Part shown: one piece after another, positions 26,369 through 35,605 of the stretch
Position numbering within the stretch: the first letter of the stretch is position 1
How the letters are laid out: every line of letters starts with the position of its first letter
Assembly: GCF_020217485.1 (NCBI RefSeq)
Contig: NZ_JAEKMI010000011.1
Coordinates: forward strand, 1-64,000
Direction of reading: 5' to 3'
Origin: Mycobacterium sp. WUMAC-067
Lineage (GTDB): Bacteria; Actinomycetota; Actinomycetes; Mycobacteriales; Mycobacteriaceae
Length of the DNA stretch: 64,000 nt
Translations under genes and position numbers: made by a program
The notes under the pieces: generated by a model
Seen by the model: the letters and a program-made list of their open reading frames with translations, nothing else
Told to the model about the DNA's origin: nothing
Databases searched by the model: none

Positions 26369-26530
26369 GTGCTCTACCTGCTGCTCGTCGTGATTTTGGG
26401 AACGCTGATCTACGTCGGATGGCGTGCGGCGCGGTCCCAGGCCAATCGACCGAAGACCCGCGTCATCGGGCCCGACGACGATCCGGATTTCCTGCGGCGG
26501 TTGGGCCACGGCGACAACAACCCGCGCTAG
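26369..26530 (+). CDS. 53-residue single-helix membrane protein
   Basis: The product begins VLYLLLVVILGTLIYVGWRAARS, one N-terminal transmembrane helix. A 30-residue basic/acidic tail ends DDDPDFLRRLGHGDNNPR. A strong AAGGAGG at 26356-26362 with a 6-base spacer and a TATATT -10 box support real expression. I recall a similar 53-residue gene beside Rv0530 in M. tuberculosis. Function is unknown. It is convergent with the ParA-like ATPase gene. Confidence 0.75.
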   Translation: MLYLLLVVILGTLIYVGWRAARSQANRPKTRVIGPDDDPDFLRRLGHGDNNPR

Positions 26531-26549
26531 CTCAGATGGCGGCGGCCCG

Positions 26550-27869
26550 CTAGCCCAGGACGCCCGGGTTGCGCTGGTCGCCGGGGAAGCCGTCGGCGAC
26601 GATCGCGGCCAGCTCGGTGAGCGCCTCGCGGGTCGGACGCCGCAACCGCTCCAGGTCGATCTCGGCGCCCTCCTCCAGGTGCGGGTCGAACGGCACCAGC
26701 TGGACCGCGCGGCAGCGCCGGGAGAAGTGGTCGATCACCTTGTTCATGTCGACCTTGCCGGGGCGCGGGCGCACCCCGTTGATCACCGCGATCGAATTGC
26801 GGACCAGGTCTTCGTGGCCGTGGGCGTCCAGCCAGTCCAGCGTGGCCGACGCGCTGCGCGCGCCGTCGATGGAGGCCGAGCTGACCACGACCAGGGCGTC
26901 GGCCTTGTCCAGCACCGACTTCATCACCGAGTGCAACAGGCCGGGGCCGCAGTCGGTGAGCACCAGGCCGTAGAACCGTTCCAGGATGTCCAGGATCCGC
27001 GCGTAGTCCTCGGCGCTGAACGCCTCCGAGATGGCGGGGTCCGTCTCCGACGCGAGCACCTCCAGACCGCTGGGCCCCTTCGAGGTGTAGCGGCGCACGT
27101 CGCTGTAGCGCTCGATGGTTCCGGCGTCGTGCAGCAGCTGACGCACGGTCGCGGCCGTCTCCAGCGGGATCTTCTGGCTCAGCGTGCCGCGGTCGGGGTT
27201 GGCGTCCACGGCCACCACCCGGTCACCGCGGATGGAGGCGAAGGTGGCGCCCAGCGTCGCGGCGATCGTTGTCTTGCCGACGCCGCCCTTCAGCGACAGG
27301 AACGCCACCCGATACGAGCCCCGCAACGGCCGGTTCACCTGGGCGACCAGGTTGTTGTAGCGGCTGGCGCGGGGGCTTTCGCCCAGGTTGATCAGCCCGC
27401 CGGAGGCCTTGTACAGCAGCAGGCGCCACCCGTCGGACGGCGGCGGCTGGACGGGCCGCAGCAGCATGCCGGTGGACAGCTCCGGGTACGGCGTGTGCGG
27501 GAGGTGCTCGGGGCGCTGCGGCGCCCCCTGCATCTGGGTGGGCGGAGCGTCGGGCCCGGCGTAATAGGCGCCGTAGGCCGTCGGGTCGACGCGCGGGATG
27601 CCGGTGACCGGGGTGGAGTCCCACGGCGGCATGGCGCCGGGCCGGGGCGCCGTCGGCGGGGCCGCCTCCTGGTGGTGCTCGGGGCCGGGGACGCGGCGTT
27701 CGGTGCGGAATCCGGTGAAGGCGCGAGTCGGGGCGTCGGCACCCGGGCCGCCCGACTCCGACGGCGGTTGGGCCGCGTCCTGCTTGCCGGCCGCCGGTGA
27801 CGTCTGTGGGGGAATTTGCGTGGTTGGTTGGTCGGGCGCCCCCACGCCCGCCGTTGGATGCTCGGACAC
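26550..27869 (-). CDS. ParA/MinD-like ATPase with Pro-rich N-terminus (Rv0530-like)
   Basis: A 439-residue protein. Residues 1-150 are Pro/Gln-rich and low in complexity. From about residue 185 comes a SIMIBI ATPase: FLSLKGGVGKTTIAATLG is the deviant Walker A, VVAVDANPDRGTLSQKI the switch region, and LVLTDCGPGLLHSVMKSVL the Walker B. This pattern matches the EspI/Rv0530 group of mycobacterial MinD-like proteins, some linked to ESX secretion or cell-pole processes. The GTG (VSEHPTAGVG) follows GGGGGAA. Its 82-base upstream spacer contains three copies of the near-repeat TTGTGCGCT (27884-27921). Confidence 0.86.
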   Translation of the reverse strand: MSEHPTAGVGAPDQPTTQIPPQTSPAAGKQDAAQPPSESGGPGADAPTRAFTGFRTERRVPGPEHHQEAAPPTAPRPGAMPPWDSTPVTGIPRVDPTAYGAYYAGPDAPPTQMQGAPQRPEHLPHTPYPELSTGMLLRPVQPPPSDGWRLLLYKASGGLINLGESPRASRYNNLVAQVNRPLRGSYRVAFLSLKGGVGKTTIAATLGATFASIRGDRVVAVDANPDRGTLSQKIPLETAATVRQLLHDAGTIERYSDVRRYTSKGPSGLEVLASETDPAISEAFSAEDYARILDILERFYGLVLTDCGPGLLHSVMKSVLDKADALVVVSSASIDGARSASATLDWLDAHGHEDLVRNSIAVINGVRPRPGKVDMNKVIDHFSRRCRAVQLVPFDPHLEEGAEIDLERLRRPTREALTELAAIVADGFPGDQRNPGVLG

Positions 27870-27951
27870 TGCATTCCCCCTTGTTGTGCGCTTGGTTGTG
27901 CGCTATTCCGTTGTGTGCGCTGGTCGGGGCGCCTGTTCGGCTAGTTCGGTC

Positions 27952-28929
27952 TCACCCCACGCCCGCATAAGAATGCAGGCCGACAGTCACCAGATTAACG
28001 AAGAACAAATTGAAGACCATCGCCACGAACCCCGCGACGTTGATCCAGGCGGCCTTGCGGTCCCGCCACCCGGCGGTCGACCTGGCGTGCAGGTAGGCGG
28101 CGTAAATCACCCACGCGACGAAGGACACGGTCTCTTTGGGGTCCCAGCCCCAATACCTGCCCCAGGCTTCCTCGGCCCAGATGGCCCCGAAGATGACACC
28201 GAAGCCGAACACCGGGAACGCGAAGATCGTGGTGCGGTAGGCGATGCGGTCCAGGGTTTCCGCGTCCGGGAAGCGCCGCACCAGCCGGGCCGGAGCGCTG
28301 TCGGTGTCGGGATCACCGAGCCGCGAGGTGCGCAGCAGGAACAGGATGCTGGCGATCCCGGCGACCAGGAACACGCCGGATCCCAGGCTGACCACCGACA
28401 CGTGGATGGGCAGCCAGTAGGACTGCAGCGCGGGCATCACCGGCGCGGCGTTGGTGTAGAGCCAGCGTCCGGACACCGTGAGCAGGATCAGCACCGGCAG
28501 CAGCAGAAAGACCCACAGCGGGCGGTATTGGGGGCGGCGTAGCACGACCGCCCCGGCGATCAACCCGCACAGGCAGGTCAGGTTGATGAATTCGTACATG
28601 TTGCCCCACGGCACCCGCACCGTGGCCAGGCCGCGCAGCACCAGGCAGGCCAGCAGCAGGCCGGTGCCCAGGTACACCACGGACAACCCGGCGCGCCCGA
28701 CGCGCTCGTCGAGCGGGCGCTGGGTGGTCTGTTCGACCACGCCGGGGGTGGCGGAGTCGGCGCTGACCGCGCCGGCCAGCACCCGGTCGCGCTGGTCGGC
28801 TCGGCGCCCGCCGGCGTACGCCAGCTCGAAGGCCAGCAGCAGCAGCGCGATGACGAGCGCGACGACGGCCGACGTGAACGCCCAGTCGGAGTAGCGCGCC
28901 AGCTCGATGTTGACGTGCAGCGTGTTCAT
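27952..28929 (-). CDS. ccsA: cytochrome c biogenesis protein CcsA-type (haem handling)
   Basis: In System II cytochrome c maturation this protein carries haem across the membrane and, with ResB/CcsB, attaches it to apocytochrome c. The 325-residue product has eight or so membrane helices. The tryptophan-rich WWD motif is EEAWGRYWGWDPKETVSF (about 253-270), and histidines H176 and H319 flank it as likely haem ligands. Nomenclature differs: M. tuberculosis Rv0529 is called ccsA or ccsB. The ATG overlaps the resB stop (ATGA). It is the last gene of the ccdA-thioredoxin-resB-ccsA group. Confidence 0.94.
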   Translation of the reverse strand: MNTLHVNIELARYSDWAFTSAVVALVIALLLLAFELAYAGGRRADQRDRVLAGAVSADSATPGVVEQTTQRPLDERVGRAGLSVVYLGTGLLLACLVLRGLATVRVPWGNMYEFINLTCLCGLIAGAVVLRRPQYRPLWVFLLLPVLILLTVSGRWLYTNAAPVMPALQSYWLPIHVSVVSLGSGVFLVAGIASILFLLRTSRLGDPDTDSAPARLVRRFPDAETLDRIAYRTTIFAFPVFGFGVIFGAIWAEEAWGRYWGWDPKETVSFVAWVIYAAYLHARSTAGWRDRKAAWINVAGFVAMVFNLFFVNLVTVGLHSYAGVG

Positions 28930-30581
28930 GTGACGTCCACCTGAGAACTCCTTTGGGACGCGGGGGGCGTCTCGGCGCGGCCGGCCTCCAGTCCGTCCAG
29001 CAACCGCTCGGTCAATCGCTCGAACTCGTCGCCCCACCCGGAGTTGTCGGTGCGCGCCAGCCCGCCCAGCTCGACGTTCACCGTACCGGGTGCCCCGCCG
29101 GCGTCGGGCGTCAGACGGACCCACACCCGGCGGCGGCGCACCAGCAGCGACACCAGCAGGCCGCCCATCATGGTGATCGCGAAGACGAGCACCCAGGTCT
29201 GGCCCGGGTCGTGGGAAACCTGGAGGTTGACGAACGGGACGGCGCCGACGAAGCGGATCTCGGTGCCCGCCGCCGGCCCCTGGTCGATCCGGACCGCCTG
29301 GCCCGCGCGCAGGTTGACCCGCTTCTCCTTGGTCAGCCGGCCCTGCTCGATCAGCCGGGGATCCAGGGTGAACAGCGACTGGGGGCGTCCGGTGTCCAGG
29401 CCGGTGTCGCCGCGGTAGATGTCGACGGCCACCGCGGGCGCGTTCAGGGCCGGGAACCGCGACGACAACAGCGTGCCGTCCAGCTGTTCGGTCGGCGCCA
29501 GCAGCCCCTGGATGGCGATCTGGTGCTGGCGGCGCTCGGTCGCGTTGGGGTAGGTGCCGGCCGGCGGATCGATGCGCGCCACGCCCGAGGAGAGCAGGGT
29601 CTGCGGATTGTCGGGCCGCCACTGCACGGTCGACGTGCGGACCTGCCCGTCCGGGAACGTGACGCTGAAGGTGGGCGCGTAGCCGTGCCCCTGCAGGTAC
29701 ACGCGGTCACCGCCGAGCCGCAGCGGATGGTTGACCTCCAGCCGGTAATGCCGCCAGCTGTTGGCGAACAGGTCGGTGCCGGACTGGTAGGCGATGTTCG
29801 CGGCGAACGACGTGGCCTGCCCCGACGGCAGGTAGTGCGCGACGAAGTCGTCGACGCGGATGCACAGCGGGTGCAGCGAGGTGCCGTCGACGGTGTTGCC
29901 GGCCCGGAACGAGTCGAACGCGGCCGGCGAGGCGGAACAGAAGCCGGGGCCGGCGTCGGCGATGACGATCACGTTGCCCTCGTAGCCGAACAGCTTGCCG
30001 ACGGCCACCGCGACCAGCAGGCCCAGCAGCGAGAAGTGGAAGACGATGTTGCCGAATTCGCGGAGGTAGCCCTTTTCCGCCGACACCTCCACGACGTCCG
30101 ACGCCGCGCCGTCTTCGTGGCGGATGGCGGTGCGCCAGCCGCGCAGCCGTCCGGCGATCGCGTTCGCCAGGGTATTGAGCTCCTCGGCGCCGGCCTGGAT
30201 CCGGCGGCTGGCGTGCTTGGGCAGCCGGGCCAGGTTGCGCGGGGCGGCGACGGGGGTGGACCGCAGGCTGCGGGCGTGCTCGACCATCCGCGGGGTGAGG
30301 CAGCCGACCAGGGACACGAACAGCAGCACATAAATGGCGGTGAACCAGAAGCTGGAGAACACGCTGAAGGCCTGCAACCGGTCCAGCCAGGGCCCGATCA
30401 CCGGGTGCGCCTTCAGGTAGTCGTCGACCTTGCCGGCGTTGAGGCTGCGCTGCGGCAACAGCGCGCCGGGGATCGCGCCGAGCGCGAGCAGGAACAGCAG
30501 CACCAGCGCGGTGCCCATCGAGGTCAGCGCGCGCCACGTGTTGCGCGCTTTCTGCGCGAGCAGCTCTACGGGCGCGCTCAA
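28926..30581 (-). CDS. resB: cytochrome c biogenesis protein ResB-type
   Basis: The 551-residue ResB/Ccs1 protein has helices near residues 22-42, 78-100 and 170-190. A large extracytoplasmic domain follows, then a final helix at about 463-485 (TWVLVFAITMMGGLLVSLLV). LTSMGTALVLLFLLALGAIPG is the typical start of the family. It forms the haem-lyase complex with CcsA. The TTG start (LSAPVELLAQKARNTW) overlaps the ccdA stop as TTGA, the same device seen at the thioredoxin gene. Internal GTG/ATG starts nearer the first helix are possible. Confidence 0.92.
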   Translation of the reverse strand: MSAPVELLAQKARNTWRALTSMGTALVLLFLLALGAIPGALLPQRSLNAGKVDDYLKAHPVIGPWLDRLQAFSVFSSFWFTAIYVLLFVSLVGCLTPRMVEHARSLRSTPVAAPRNLARLPKHASRRIQAGAEELNTLANAIAGRLRGWRTAIRHEDGAASDVVEVSAEKGYLREFGNIVFHFSLLGLLVAVAVGKLFGYEGNVIVIADAGPGFCSASPAAFDSFRAGNTVDGTSLHPLCIRVDDFVAHYLPSGQATSFAANIAYQSGTDLFANSWRHYRLEVNHPLRLGGDRVYLQGHGYAPTFSVTFPDGQVRTSTVQWRPDNPQTLLSSGVARIDPPAGTYPNATERRQHQIAIQGLLAPTEQLDGTLLSSRFPALNAPAVAVDIYRGDTGLDTGRPQSLFTLDPRLIEQGRLTKEKRVNLRAGQAVRIDQGPAAGTEIRFVGAVPFVNLQVSHDPGQTWVLVFAITMMGGLLVSLLVRRRRVWVRLTPDAGGAPGTVNVELGGLARTDNSGWGDEFERLTERLLDGLEAGRAETPPASQRSSQVDVT

Positions 30582-31357
30582 ATCGGGAGCCTCACGTCGG
30601 ACACGAACGCGTCGCGCAGCCAGGAGACGAAGTCGTTCCACACCCCGGTGATCAGCAGGGCGCCGACCGTGATCAGCAGCATGCCACCGAACACCTGGAT
30701 GGCCCGGGTGTGGCGGCGCAGCCAGCCCAGGCCCGCCACCGCACCGGCCGAGCCGAATGCCAACAGCACGAACGGGATTCCCAGGCCCAGGCAGTACGCG
30801 ATCACCAGCACGATGCCGCGCGCCACGCTGGCGCCGTCGGTGGCCGAGGCGACGGTGATCACGCCGGCCAGCGTCGGCCCCAGGCACGGTGTCCAGCCCA
30901 ACGCGAAGACCGCGCCCAGCACCGGGGCCCCGGCGACCGTGGTCAGCTGCCGCGGGCTGAACCGGGCCTGGCGTTGCAGGGCCGGGATGAGCCCGACGAA
31001 CACCAGCCCCATCACGATGGTCAGCACGCCGCCGGCCCGCTGCAGCAGCAGCTGGTTGGTGATCAGCGTGGTCGTCATGCCGAGGACGGCGACGGTGCCG
31101 AGGGTGAACACCGTGGTGAACCCGGCGACGAACAGCGCCGCCGACCCGGCGACCCGCCACCGCGCCCCCGGCGGGGGTTTGAGCGCCCCCGGGGGCGGCT
31201 GTTCGTCCACGCCGACGACCGCGGCCAGATACGACAGGTAGCCGGGCACCAGCGGCACCACGCACGGCGACGCGAACGACACCAGCCCGGCCAGCAGGCA
31301 CGCGCCGAGCGCCACCAAAAGCGGCCCGGCGGCGGCGAGCTGGGTGAAGCCGGTCAT
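30578..31357 (-). CDS. ccdA: CcdA-type thiol:disulfide transmembrane electron carrier
   Basis: CcdA passes reducing equivalents from cytosolic thioredoxin to an extracytoplasmic thioredoxin that keeps apocytochrome c haem-binding cysteines reduced. The 259-residue protein has six hydrophobic segments. The redox Cys pair is C32 in SFASPCVVPLVPGY and C158 in GWTPCLGPTL, both in the family motifs. Its stop overlaps resB (TTGA) and its ATG overlaps the thioredoxin stop (ATGA). Confidence 0.94.
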   Translation of the reverse strand: MTGFTQLAAAGPLLVALGACLLAGLVSFASPCVVPLVPGYLSYLAAVVGVDEQPPPGALKPPPGARWRVAGSAALFVAGFTTVFTLGTVAVLGMTTTLITNQLLLQRAGGVLTIVMGLVFVGLIPALQRQARFSPRQLTTVAGAPVLGAVFALGWTPCLGPTLAGVITVASATDGASVARGIVLVIAYCLGLGIPFVLLAFGSAGAVAGLGWLRRHTRAIQVFGGMLLITVGALLITGVWNDFVSWLRDAFVSDVRLPI

Positions 31358-31959
31358 TCGCGGGCCATCCGCTGCACCACGGGTTGTAGGTCGGACGCCA
31401 GCATCTCGCGCAAGAAGACCGCCGCGACGCGGTGCTGGCGGTCCAGGACCAGCGTGGACGGGATCACGGTGGTGGGGTATCTGCCGCCGAACGCGATCAG
31501 GGTGCGCATGGCCGGGTCGTAGATCGACGGGAACGTGACCTGGCGGTCGTTGACGAAGTCCAGCGGCGCCTGCCGGTTGTTGTCGCGGACGTCGATGCCC
31601 AGAAACGACACCCCGGCGCCGCGGGTGGCGTCATACACCTGCTGGAGCTGGGTGACCTCGGCGCGGCACGGTCCGCACCACTGCCCCCAGATGTTGATGA
31701 CCACGACCCGGCCGGCGAAGATCGGATCGTCCAGCGACATGGTGTGCGCGGGGTCGGCCAGGTCGGGGCCCGACAGCGGGCCGGGGCGGCCGCGGCTGGA
31801 CGGCGGGTCGTAGTAGATGTCGGTCTTGCCGCCGGGCGAGACGAATTCGAAGGTGCCGCCCTGGGCGACCGCGTCGTGGCCGGAGGAACAGCCGGCGAGC
31901 AGGCCGGAAACCAGGGCCGCCAGCGCGGCCCCGGTCATCGCCAGCCCTCGTATGTTCAA
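31354..31959 (-). CDS. thioredoxin-fold lipoprotein for cytochrome c maturation (ResA/Rv0526-like)
   Basis: A 201-residue TlpA/ResA-type protein. A signal peptide ends in the lipobox LLAGC with the acylated Cys at about residue 24. The redox motif WCGPC follows (C95, C98), then FLGIDVRDNN and the cis-Pro region VIPSTLVLD. It should reduce cysteines of apocytochrome c outside the membrane, powered by CcdA. The TTG start overlaps the stop of the mutase-like gene upstream as TTGA. An internal ATG at the eighth codon is an alternative and would shorten the signal peptide's basic end. Confidence 0.92.
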   Translation of the reverse strand: MNIRGLAMTGAALAALVSGLLAGCSSGHDAVAQGGTFEFVSPGGKTDIYYDPPSSRGRPGPLSGPDLADPAHTMSLDDPIFAGRVVVINIWGQWCGPCRAEVTQLQQVYDATRGAGVSFLGIDVRDNNRQAPLDFVNDRQVTFPSIYDPAMRTLIAFGGRYPTTVIPSTLVLDRQHRVAAVFLREMLASDLQPVVQRMARE

Positions 31960-32564
31960 GGGGCCGCCGGCTCGGAGTACTCGACGCCGGCCAGCCGGTC
32001 GCCGTCGTAGACCAGGGTGGTCACCGACGCGAGGCCGCATTGCCGCCGCCGCGGGTCGTGCCACAGCCGCTGACCGGTCAGGTGCAGGCGCAGCGTCCAC
32101 ACCGGCAGCTGGTGGCTGACGCACACCACCTCGTGGCCGGTGCCGCGGGCGCGGGCCTTGTCCACCGCCGTCTCCATGCGGGCCGCGATCTCGGTGTAGG
32201 GCTCGCCCCAGGACGGCCGGAACGGGTTGCGCAGCTGCCACCACACCCGCGGGTCGCGCCAGGCGCCGTCGCCGGGGCTGACGCGGCGGCCCTGGAAGAA
32301 GTTGGCGGACTCGATCAGGTCGGGGTCGCTGTCGACGGGAAGGCCGTGCTCGGCGGCGATGGGCGCGGCCGTTTCCTGGGCGCGCTGCAGGGGCGAGGCG
32401 ATCACCGCGACGATGTCGCGGTGAGCGAGCGCGTCGGCCACCGCGGCGGCCTGCGCCCGGCCCGCGTCGGACAGGTGAAACCCGGGCAGGCGCCCGTAGA
32501 GGATGCCGCTCGGGTTGTACACCTCGCCGTGCCGCACGACGTGCACCCGGGTTTGCTCGGCCAT
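31956..32564 (-). CDS. histidine phosphatase / phosphoglycerate mutase-like protein (Rv0525-like)
   Basis: A 202-residue branch-1 histidine phosphatase. The catalytic motif VVRHGEV is at the N-terminus, with ASPLQRAQETA supplying a phosphate-pocket Arg, EPYTEIAARM the acid, and CVSHQLPVW the second His. The substrate is unknown; the family covers sugar phosphates, protein phosphates and cofactors. It sits between hemL and the thioredoxin gene: its ATG shares one base with the hemL stop (TGATG) and its stop overlaps the next TTG. This makes one coupled chain from hemL to ccsA. Confidence 0.88.
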   Translation of the reverse strand: MAEQTRVHVVRHGEVYNPSGILYGRLPGFHLSDAGRAQAAAVADALAHRDIVAVIASPLQRAQETAAPIAAEHGLPVDSDPDLIESANFFQGRRVSPGDGAWRDPRVWWQLRNPFRPSWGEPYTEIAARMETAVDKARARGTGHEVVCVSHQLPVWTLRLHLTGQRLWHDPRRRQCGLASVTTLVYDGDRLAGVEYSEPAAP

Positions 32565-33913
32565 CAGGATTTCCCCTCCTCGGCTTCGGCGGCGGCCCGC
32601 GCCGCGGCCGGCAGGGCCCCGGCGATCCGGTCGAAGGCGCCGTCGTCCAGCGCGGTCGAGACGAACCACGCCTCGAAGGCGCTGCACGGCGGGTAGACGC
32701 CCGCGTCCAGCAGCGAGTGAAAGAACGGTGGATAACGCCAGGTCTGGCTGGCCCGCGCGGACGCGAAGTCCGTGATCGGCGTGTCCGAGAAGAACACGCT
32801 GAGCATGTTGCCGGCCCGCGGAATCTGGTGCGCCACACCGGCATTCGTCAACGCCTCGGAGAACAGCCCGGCCAGGCGGTCGGCGTTGGCGTCCAGCGTC
32901 GCGTAGGCGGCGGCGTCGGCGTTGCGCAGCGTCGCCAGCCCGGCGGCCATCGCGACCGGGTTTCCCGACAGGGTGCCGGCCTGATAGACCGGGCCCAGCG
33001 GCGCCAGCCGCTCCATCACCTCGGCCCGCCCACCGAAGGCGGCGGCCGGCAACCCGCCGCTCATCACCTTGCCGAAGGTGAACAGGTCGGCATCGACGGG
33101 ATCGATTCCGTACCAACCACTTCGGCTGACCCGGAAGCCCGTCATCACCTCGTCGATGATCAGCAGCGCCCGGTGTTCGGCGGTGATCGTCCGCAGCGCC
33201 GCGTTGTAGCCGGCCGCGGGGGGAACCACCCCCATGTTGCCGGGGCTGGCTTCGGTGATCACGGCGGCGATCTGGTCACCGAACCGGGCGAAGGTCTGGT
33301 GTACGGCGTCGATGTCGTTGTAGGGCAACACGATGGTGTCGGCCGCCGTCGCCCCGGTGACGCCCGGTGAGGACGGCAGCCCCAGCGTGGCCACCCCGGA
33401 GCCGGCGTCGGCGAGCAGCGCGTCGACATGGCCGTGGTAGCAGCCGGAGAACTTGATGACCTTGGCCCGGCCGGTGAAGCCGCGGGCCAGCCGCACCGCG
33501 CTCATGGTGGCCTCGGTGCCGGAGTTGACCAGCCGGATCCGCTCGACCGGGGCCACCCGCGCGATCATCTCGGCGGCCAGTTCGCTCTCGGCCGGGGTGG
33601 GCGCCCCGAACGACAGGCCCGAGGCGGCGGCCTTGGCGACGGCGTCGACCACGGCGGGGTGGGCGTGGCCCAGGATCATCGGGCCCCACGAGCAGACCAG
33701 GTCCACGTAGCGGTTGCCGTCGGCGTCGGTCAGCCAGCACCCGCCAGCCTGGGTAATGAACGGCGGTGTCCCGCCGACCGCCGTGAACGCCCGCACGGGA
33801 GAGTTGACGCCGCCGGGGATGACGGCGCAGGCGTCCTCGAACAGCCGCGCCGACACCGCCGTGGCCCGGGGGCTTCCGGTGGCGTGCGCGGTCGCCCGAT
33901 CACTGCTTCCCAT
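32564..33913 (-). CDS. hemL: glutamate-1-semialdehyde 2,1-aminomutase (HemL)
   Basis: HemL is a PLP enzyme that moves the amino group of glutamate-1-semialdehyde to give 5-aminolevulinate. It completes the C5 route begun by HemA, which is also in this window. The 449-residue class-III aminotransferase fold has [10 protein letters not shown] at the start, the gating loop [24 protein letters not shown] with the PLP Asp, and the Schiff-base Lys K282 in [14 protein letters not shown]. It starts a five-gene minus-strand chain with cytochrome c maturation genes, a sensible pairing of haem supply and haem attachment. Confidence 0.96.
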   Translation of the reverse strand: MGSSDRATAHATGSPRATAVSARLFEDACAVIPGGVNSPVRAFTAVGGTPPFITQAGGCWLTDADGNRYVDLVCSWGPMILGHAHPAVVDAVAKAAASGLSFGAPTPAESELAAEMIARVAPVERIRLVNSGTEATMSAVRLARGFTGRAKVIKFSGCYHGHVDALLADAGSGVATLGLPSSPGVTGATAADTIVLPYNDIDAVHQTFARFGDQIAAVITEASPGNMGVVPPAAGYNAALRTITAEHRALLIIDEVMTGFRVSRSGWYGIDPVDADLFTFGKVMSGGLPAAAFGGRAEVMERLAPLGPVYQAGTLSGNPVAMAAGLATLRNADAAAYATLDANADRLAGLFSEALTNAGVAHQIPRAGNMLSVFFSDTPITDFASARASQTWRYPPFFHSLLDAGVYPPCSAFEAWFVSTALDDGAFDRIAGALPAAARAAAEAEEGKS

Positions 33914-34017
33914 GACGACCAGTGTCCCAGCCTTCGCGGGCCGTCCAACTACAGGGTGTAGCAGGACGGGAACTCTCGGGGTTGTCCTGGCCCCAGGCGT
34001 GCGAGTTGGATGGGAGG

Positions 34018-34413
34018 ATGCAGCTCCCCCAAGGACTTGCCCGGTTCAACCGTCATGTCACCAACCCGATTCAGCGGATGTGGGCCGGTTGGCTCCCGTC
34101 CTTCGGCATCGTCGAGCATGTCGGGCGGCGCTCGGGCAAGCCGTACCGCACACCCGTGAACGTCTTCCGCACCGAGGTCGACGGCAAACCCGGGGTGGCG
34201 ATCCTGCTGACATATGGCCCCGACCGGGATTGGCTGAAGAATCTGTCCGCGGCGGGCGGCGGCCGGCTGCGCAGCCGGCGCAAAACCATCGGCATCGCCG
34301 ATCCGCGGGTGGTCTCCAAGGCCGAGGCGGCGGCCCACCTCACGCCCGCAGCGCGACGGGTCTTCGCCAGGCTGCCGTTCGAGCAGGCGGTATTGCTCAC
34401 CCGGACGTCCTGA
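34018..34413 (+). CDS. deazaflavin-nitroreductase-like protein (Rv0523c-like)
   Basis: A 131-residue Ddn-fold protein: [22 protein letters not shown] is followed by [17 protein letters not shown], the family TxGRxSG equivalent, and [21 protein letters not shown]. It may bind F420 or FMN. It is divergent from hemL by 104 bases and ends 7 bases before the tartrate-dehydratase-like gene. GGGAGG immediately abuts the ATG; a longer in-frame frame to 33922 lacks family-like sequence. Confidence 0.82.
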   Translation: MQLPQGLARFNRHVTNPIQRMWAGWLPSFGIVEHVGRRSGKPYRTPVNVFRTEVDGKPGVAILLTYGPDRDWLKNLSAAGGGRLRSRRKTIGIADPRVVSKAEAAAHLTPAARRVFARLPFEQAVLLTRTS

Positions 34414-34420
34414 CCGCCGG

Positions 34421-35605
34421 GTGATGCGGATCGCGGCGATCGTCGAGCGGGCGGTCGGCCTCGACAGCGGGCGGCGCGGCGGGCCCGCCAACGCGATGGT
34501 CAACTTCTCGCACCACACCGTCTCCTTGGTCGCGGTGATCACCGACGTGATCCGGCGCGGGCGACCCGTGGCGGGCGTGGCTTTCAACTCGATCGGACGG
34601 TTTGCGCAGAGCGGGATCCTGCGCGACCGGATGTTCCCGCGGGTGCTGGCCGCGCCCCCCGACGCGCTGCTGGATGCGTCCGGGTTCCTCGACCCGGCCG
34701 CGGTCGTGGCGTGCGCGCTGACCGACGAGAAACCCGGCGGTCACGGGGACCGGGCGGCCGCGGCGGGCGCGCTGGAACTGGCGTGCTGGGACCTCAACGC
34801 CAAACTGCGCGACGAGCCCGCCTGCGTGACCATCGCCCGCCACGCCGGGCGGGACCCCGCGCCGGACGTGCCGGTGTATGCCGCCGGCGGCTACTACTAC
34901 GCCGAGGGCGGCGTCGACCAGCTGCGCCGCGAAATGCGCGGGTACCTCGACCTCGGCTATGACGCGGTCAAGATGAAGATCGGCGGCGCCCCGCTGGGCG
35001 AGGACCTGGCGCGGATCGAGGCGGTCGTCGACACCGTCGGCGACGGCGGACGGGTCGCGGTCGACGCGAACGGCCGCTTCGACCGGCAGGAGGCCACCCG
35101 CTGGGCGGCCGCGTTGGCCCCCTACGGCCTGCGCTGGTACGAGGAGCCGGGCGATCCGTTGGATTACGCGCTGCACCACGCGGTGACGGACTGCTACGAC
35201 GGCGCGGTGGCCACCGGCGAAAACCTGTTCTCGGTGCCGGACGTGACAAATCTGGTGCGCTACGGGGGCATGCGGCCGAATCGTGATGTCTTCCAGATGG
35301 ATCCGGGCCTGAGCTACGGGCTGGGCGAGTACCTGCGGATGCTCGACGTCCTGGAAGCCCATGGTTTCGATCGCCGCTTCGCGTTTCCGCACGGCGGGCA
35401 CCTGATCAACCTGCACGTCGCCGCCGGGCTCAGCCTGGGCGGGTGTGAGGCTTACCCGGGAGTGTTCGCGCCGTTCGGCGGCTATTCGGAGGCCTGCGTG
35501 ATTTCGGGGGGCCGGATCGCGCCGACGGACGCGGCCGGGTTCGGGCTCGAGGAGAAGGCGGGCCTGGCCGAACTGATCGCGGAGCTGACCGGAGGGTGCG
35601 GATGA
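34421..35605 (+). CDS. enolase-superfamily dehydratase, D(-)-tartrate dehydratase-like
   Basis: The 394-residue protein matches, as I remember it, the characterised Bradyrhizobium D(-)-tartrate dehydratase along its whole length. Shared stretches include FNSIGRFAQSG, DEKPGGHGDR, VYAAGGYYYAEGG and LRRYGGMRP-type segments. Catalytic elements are intact: K184/K186 in VKMKIGG, metal ligands D215 (VDANGRF), E241 (WYEEPGDPLDY) and E267 (ATGENLF), and H324 in FPHGGH. It should dehydrate a dihydroxy-acid to an oxaloacetate-type keto acid. Starts at GTG 34421 or the adjacent ATG 34424 are both possible. Its stop overlaps the next ATG (ATGA). I know no counterpart at this point in the M. tuberculosis order. 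Confidence 0.85.
   Translation: MMRIAAIVERAVGLDSGRRGGPANAMVNFSHHTVSLVAVITDVIRRGRPVAGVAFNSIGRFAQSGILRDRMFPRVLAAPPDALLDASGFLDPAAVVACALTDEKPGGHGDRAAAAGALELACWDLNAKLRDEPACVTIARHAGRDPAPDVPVYAAGGYYYAEGGVDQLRREMRGYLDLGYDAVKMKIGGAPLGEDLARIEAVVDTVGDGGRVAVDANGRFDRQEATRWAAALAPYGLRWYEEPGDPLDYALHHAVTDCYDGAVATGENLFSVPDVTNLVRYGGMRPNRDVFQMDPGLSYGLGEYLRMLDVLEAHGFDRRFAFPHGGHLINLHVAAGLSLGGCEAYPGVFAPFGGYSEACVISGGRIAPTDAAGFGLEEKAGLAELIAELTGGCG

Noticed and set aside
27884..27921. Operator made of three TTGTGCGCT near-repeats upstream of the ParA-like ATPase
   Set aside because: The copies are short, irregularly spaced and imperfect. They are noted with the gene but not strong enough to call a site.
28953..31241. 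762-codon open frame on the plus strand across the cytochrome c maturation genes
   Set aside because: It is antisense to resB and ccdA, whose motifs are unmistakable. Its translation is rich in Arg, Gly, Gln and His with no domain, typical of an antisense frame in GC-rich DNA.
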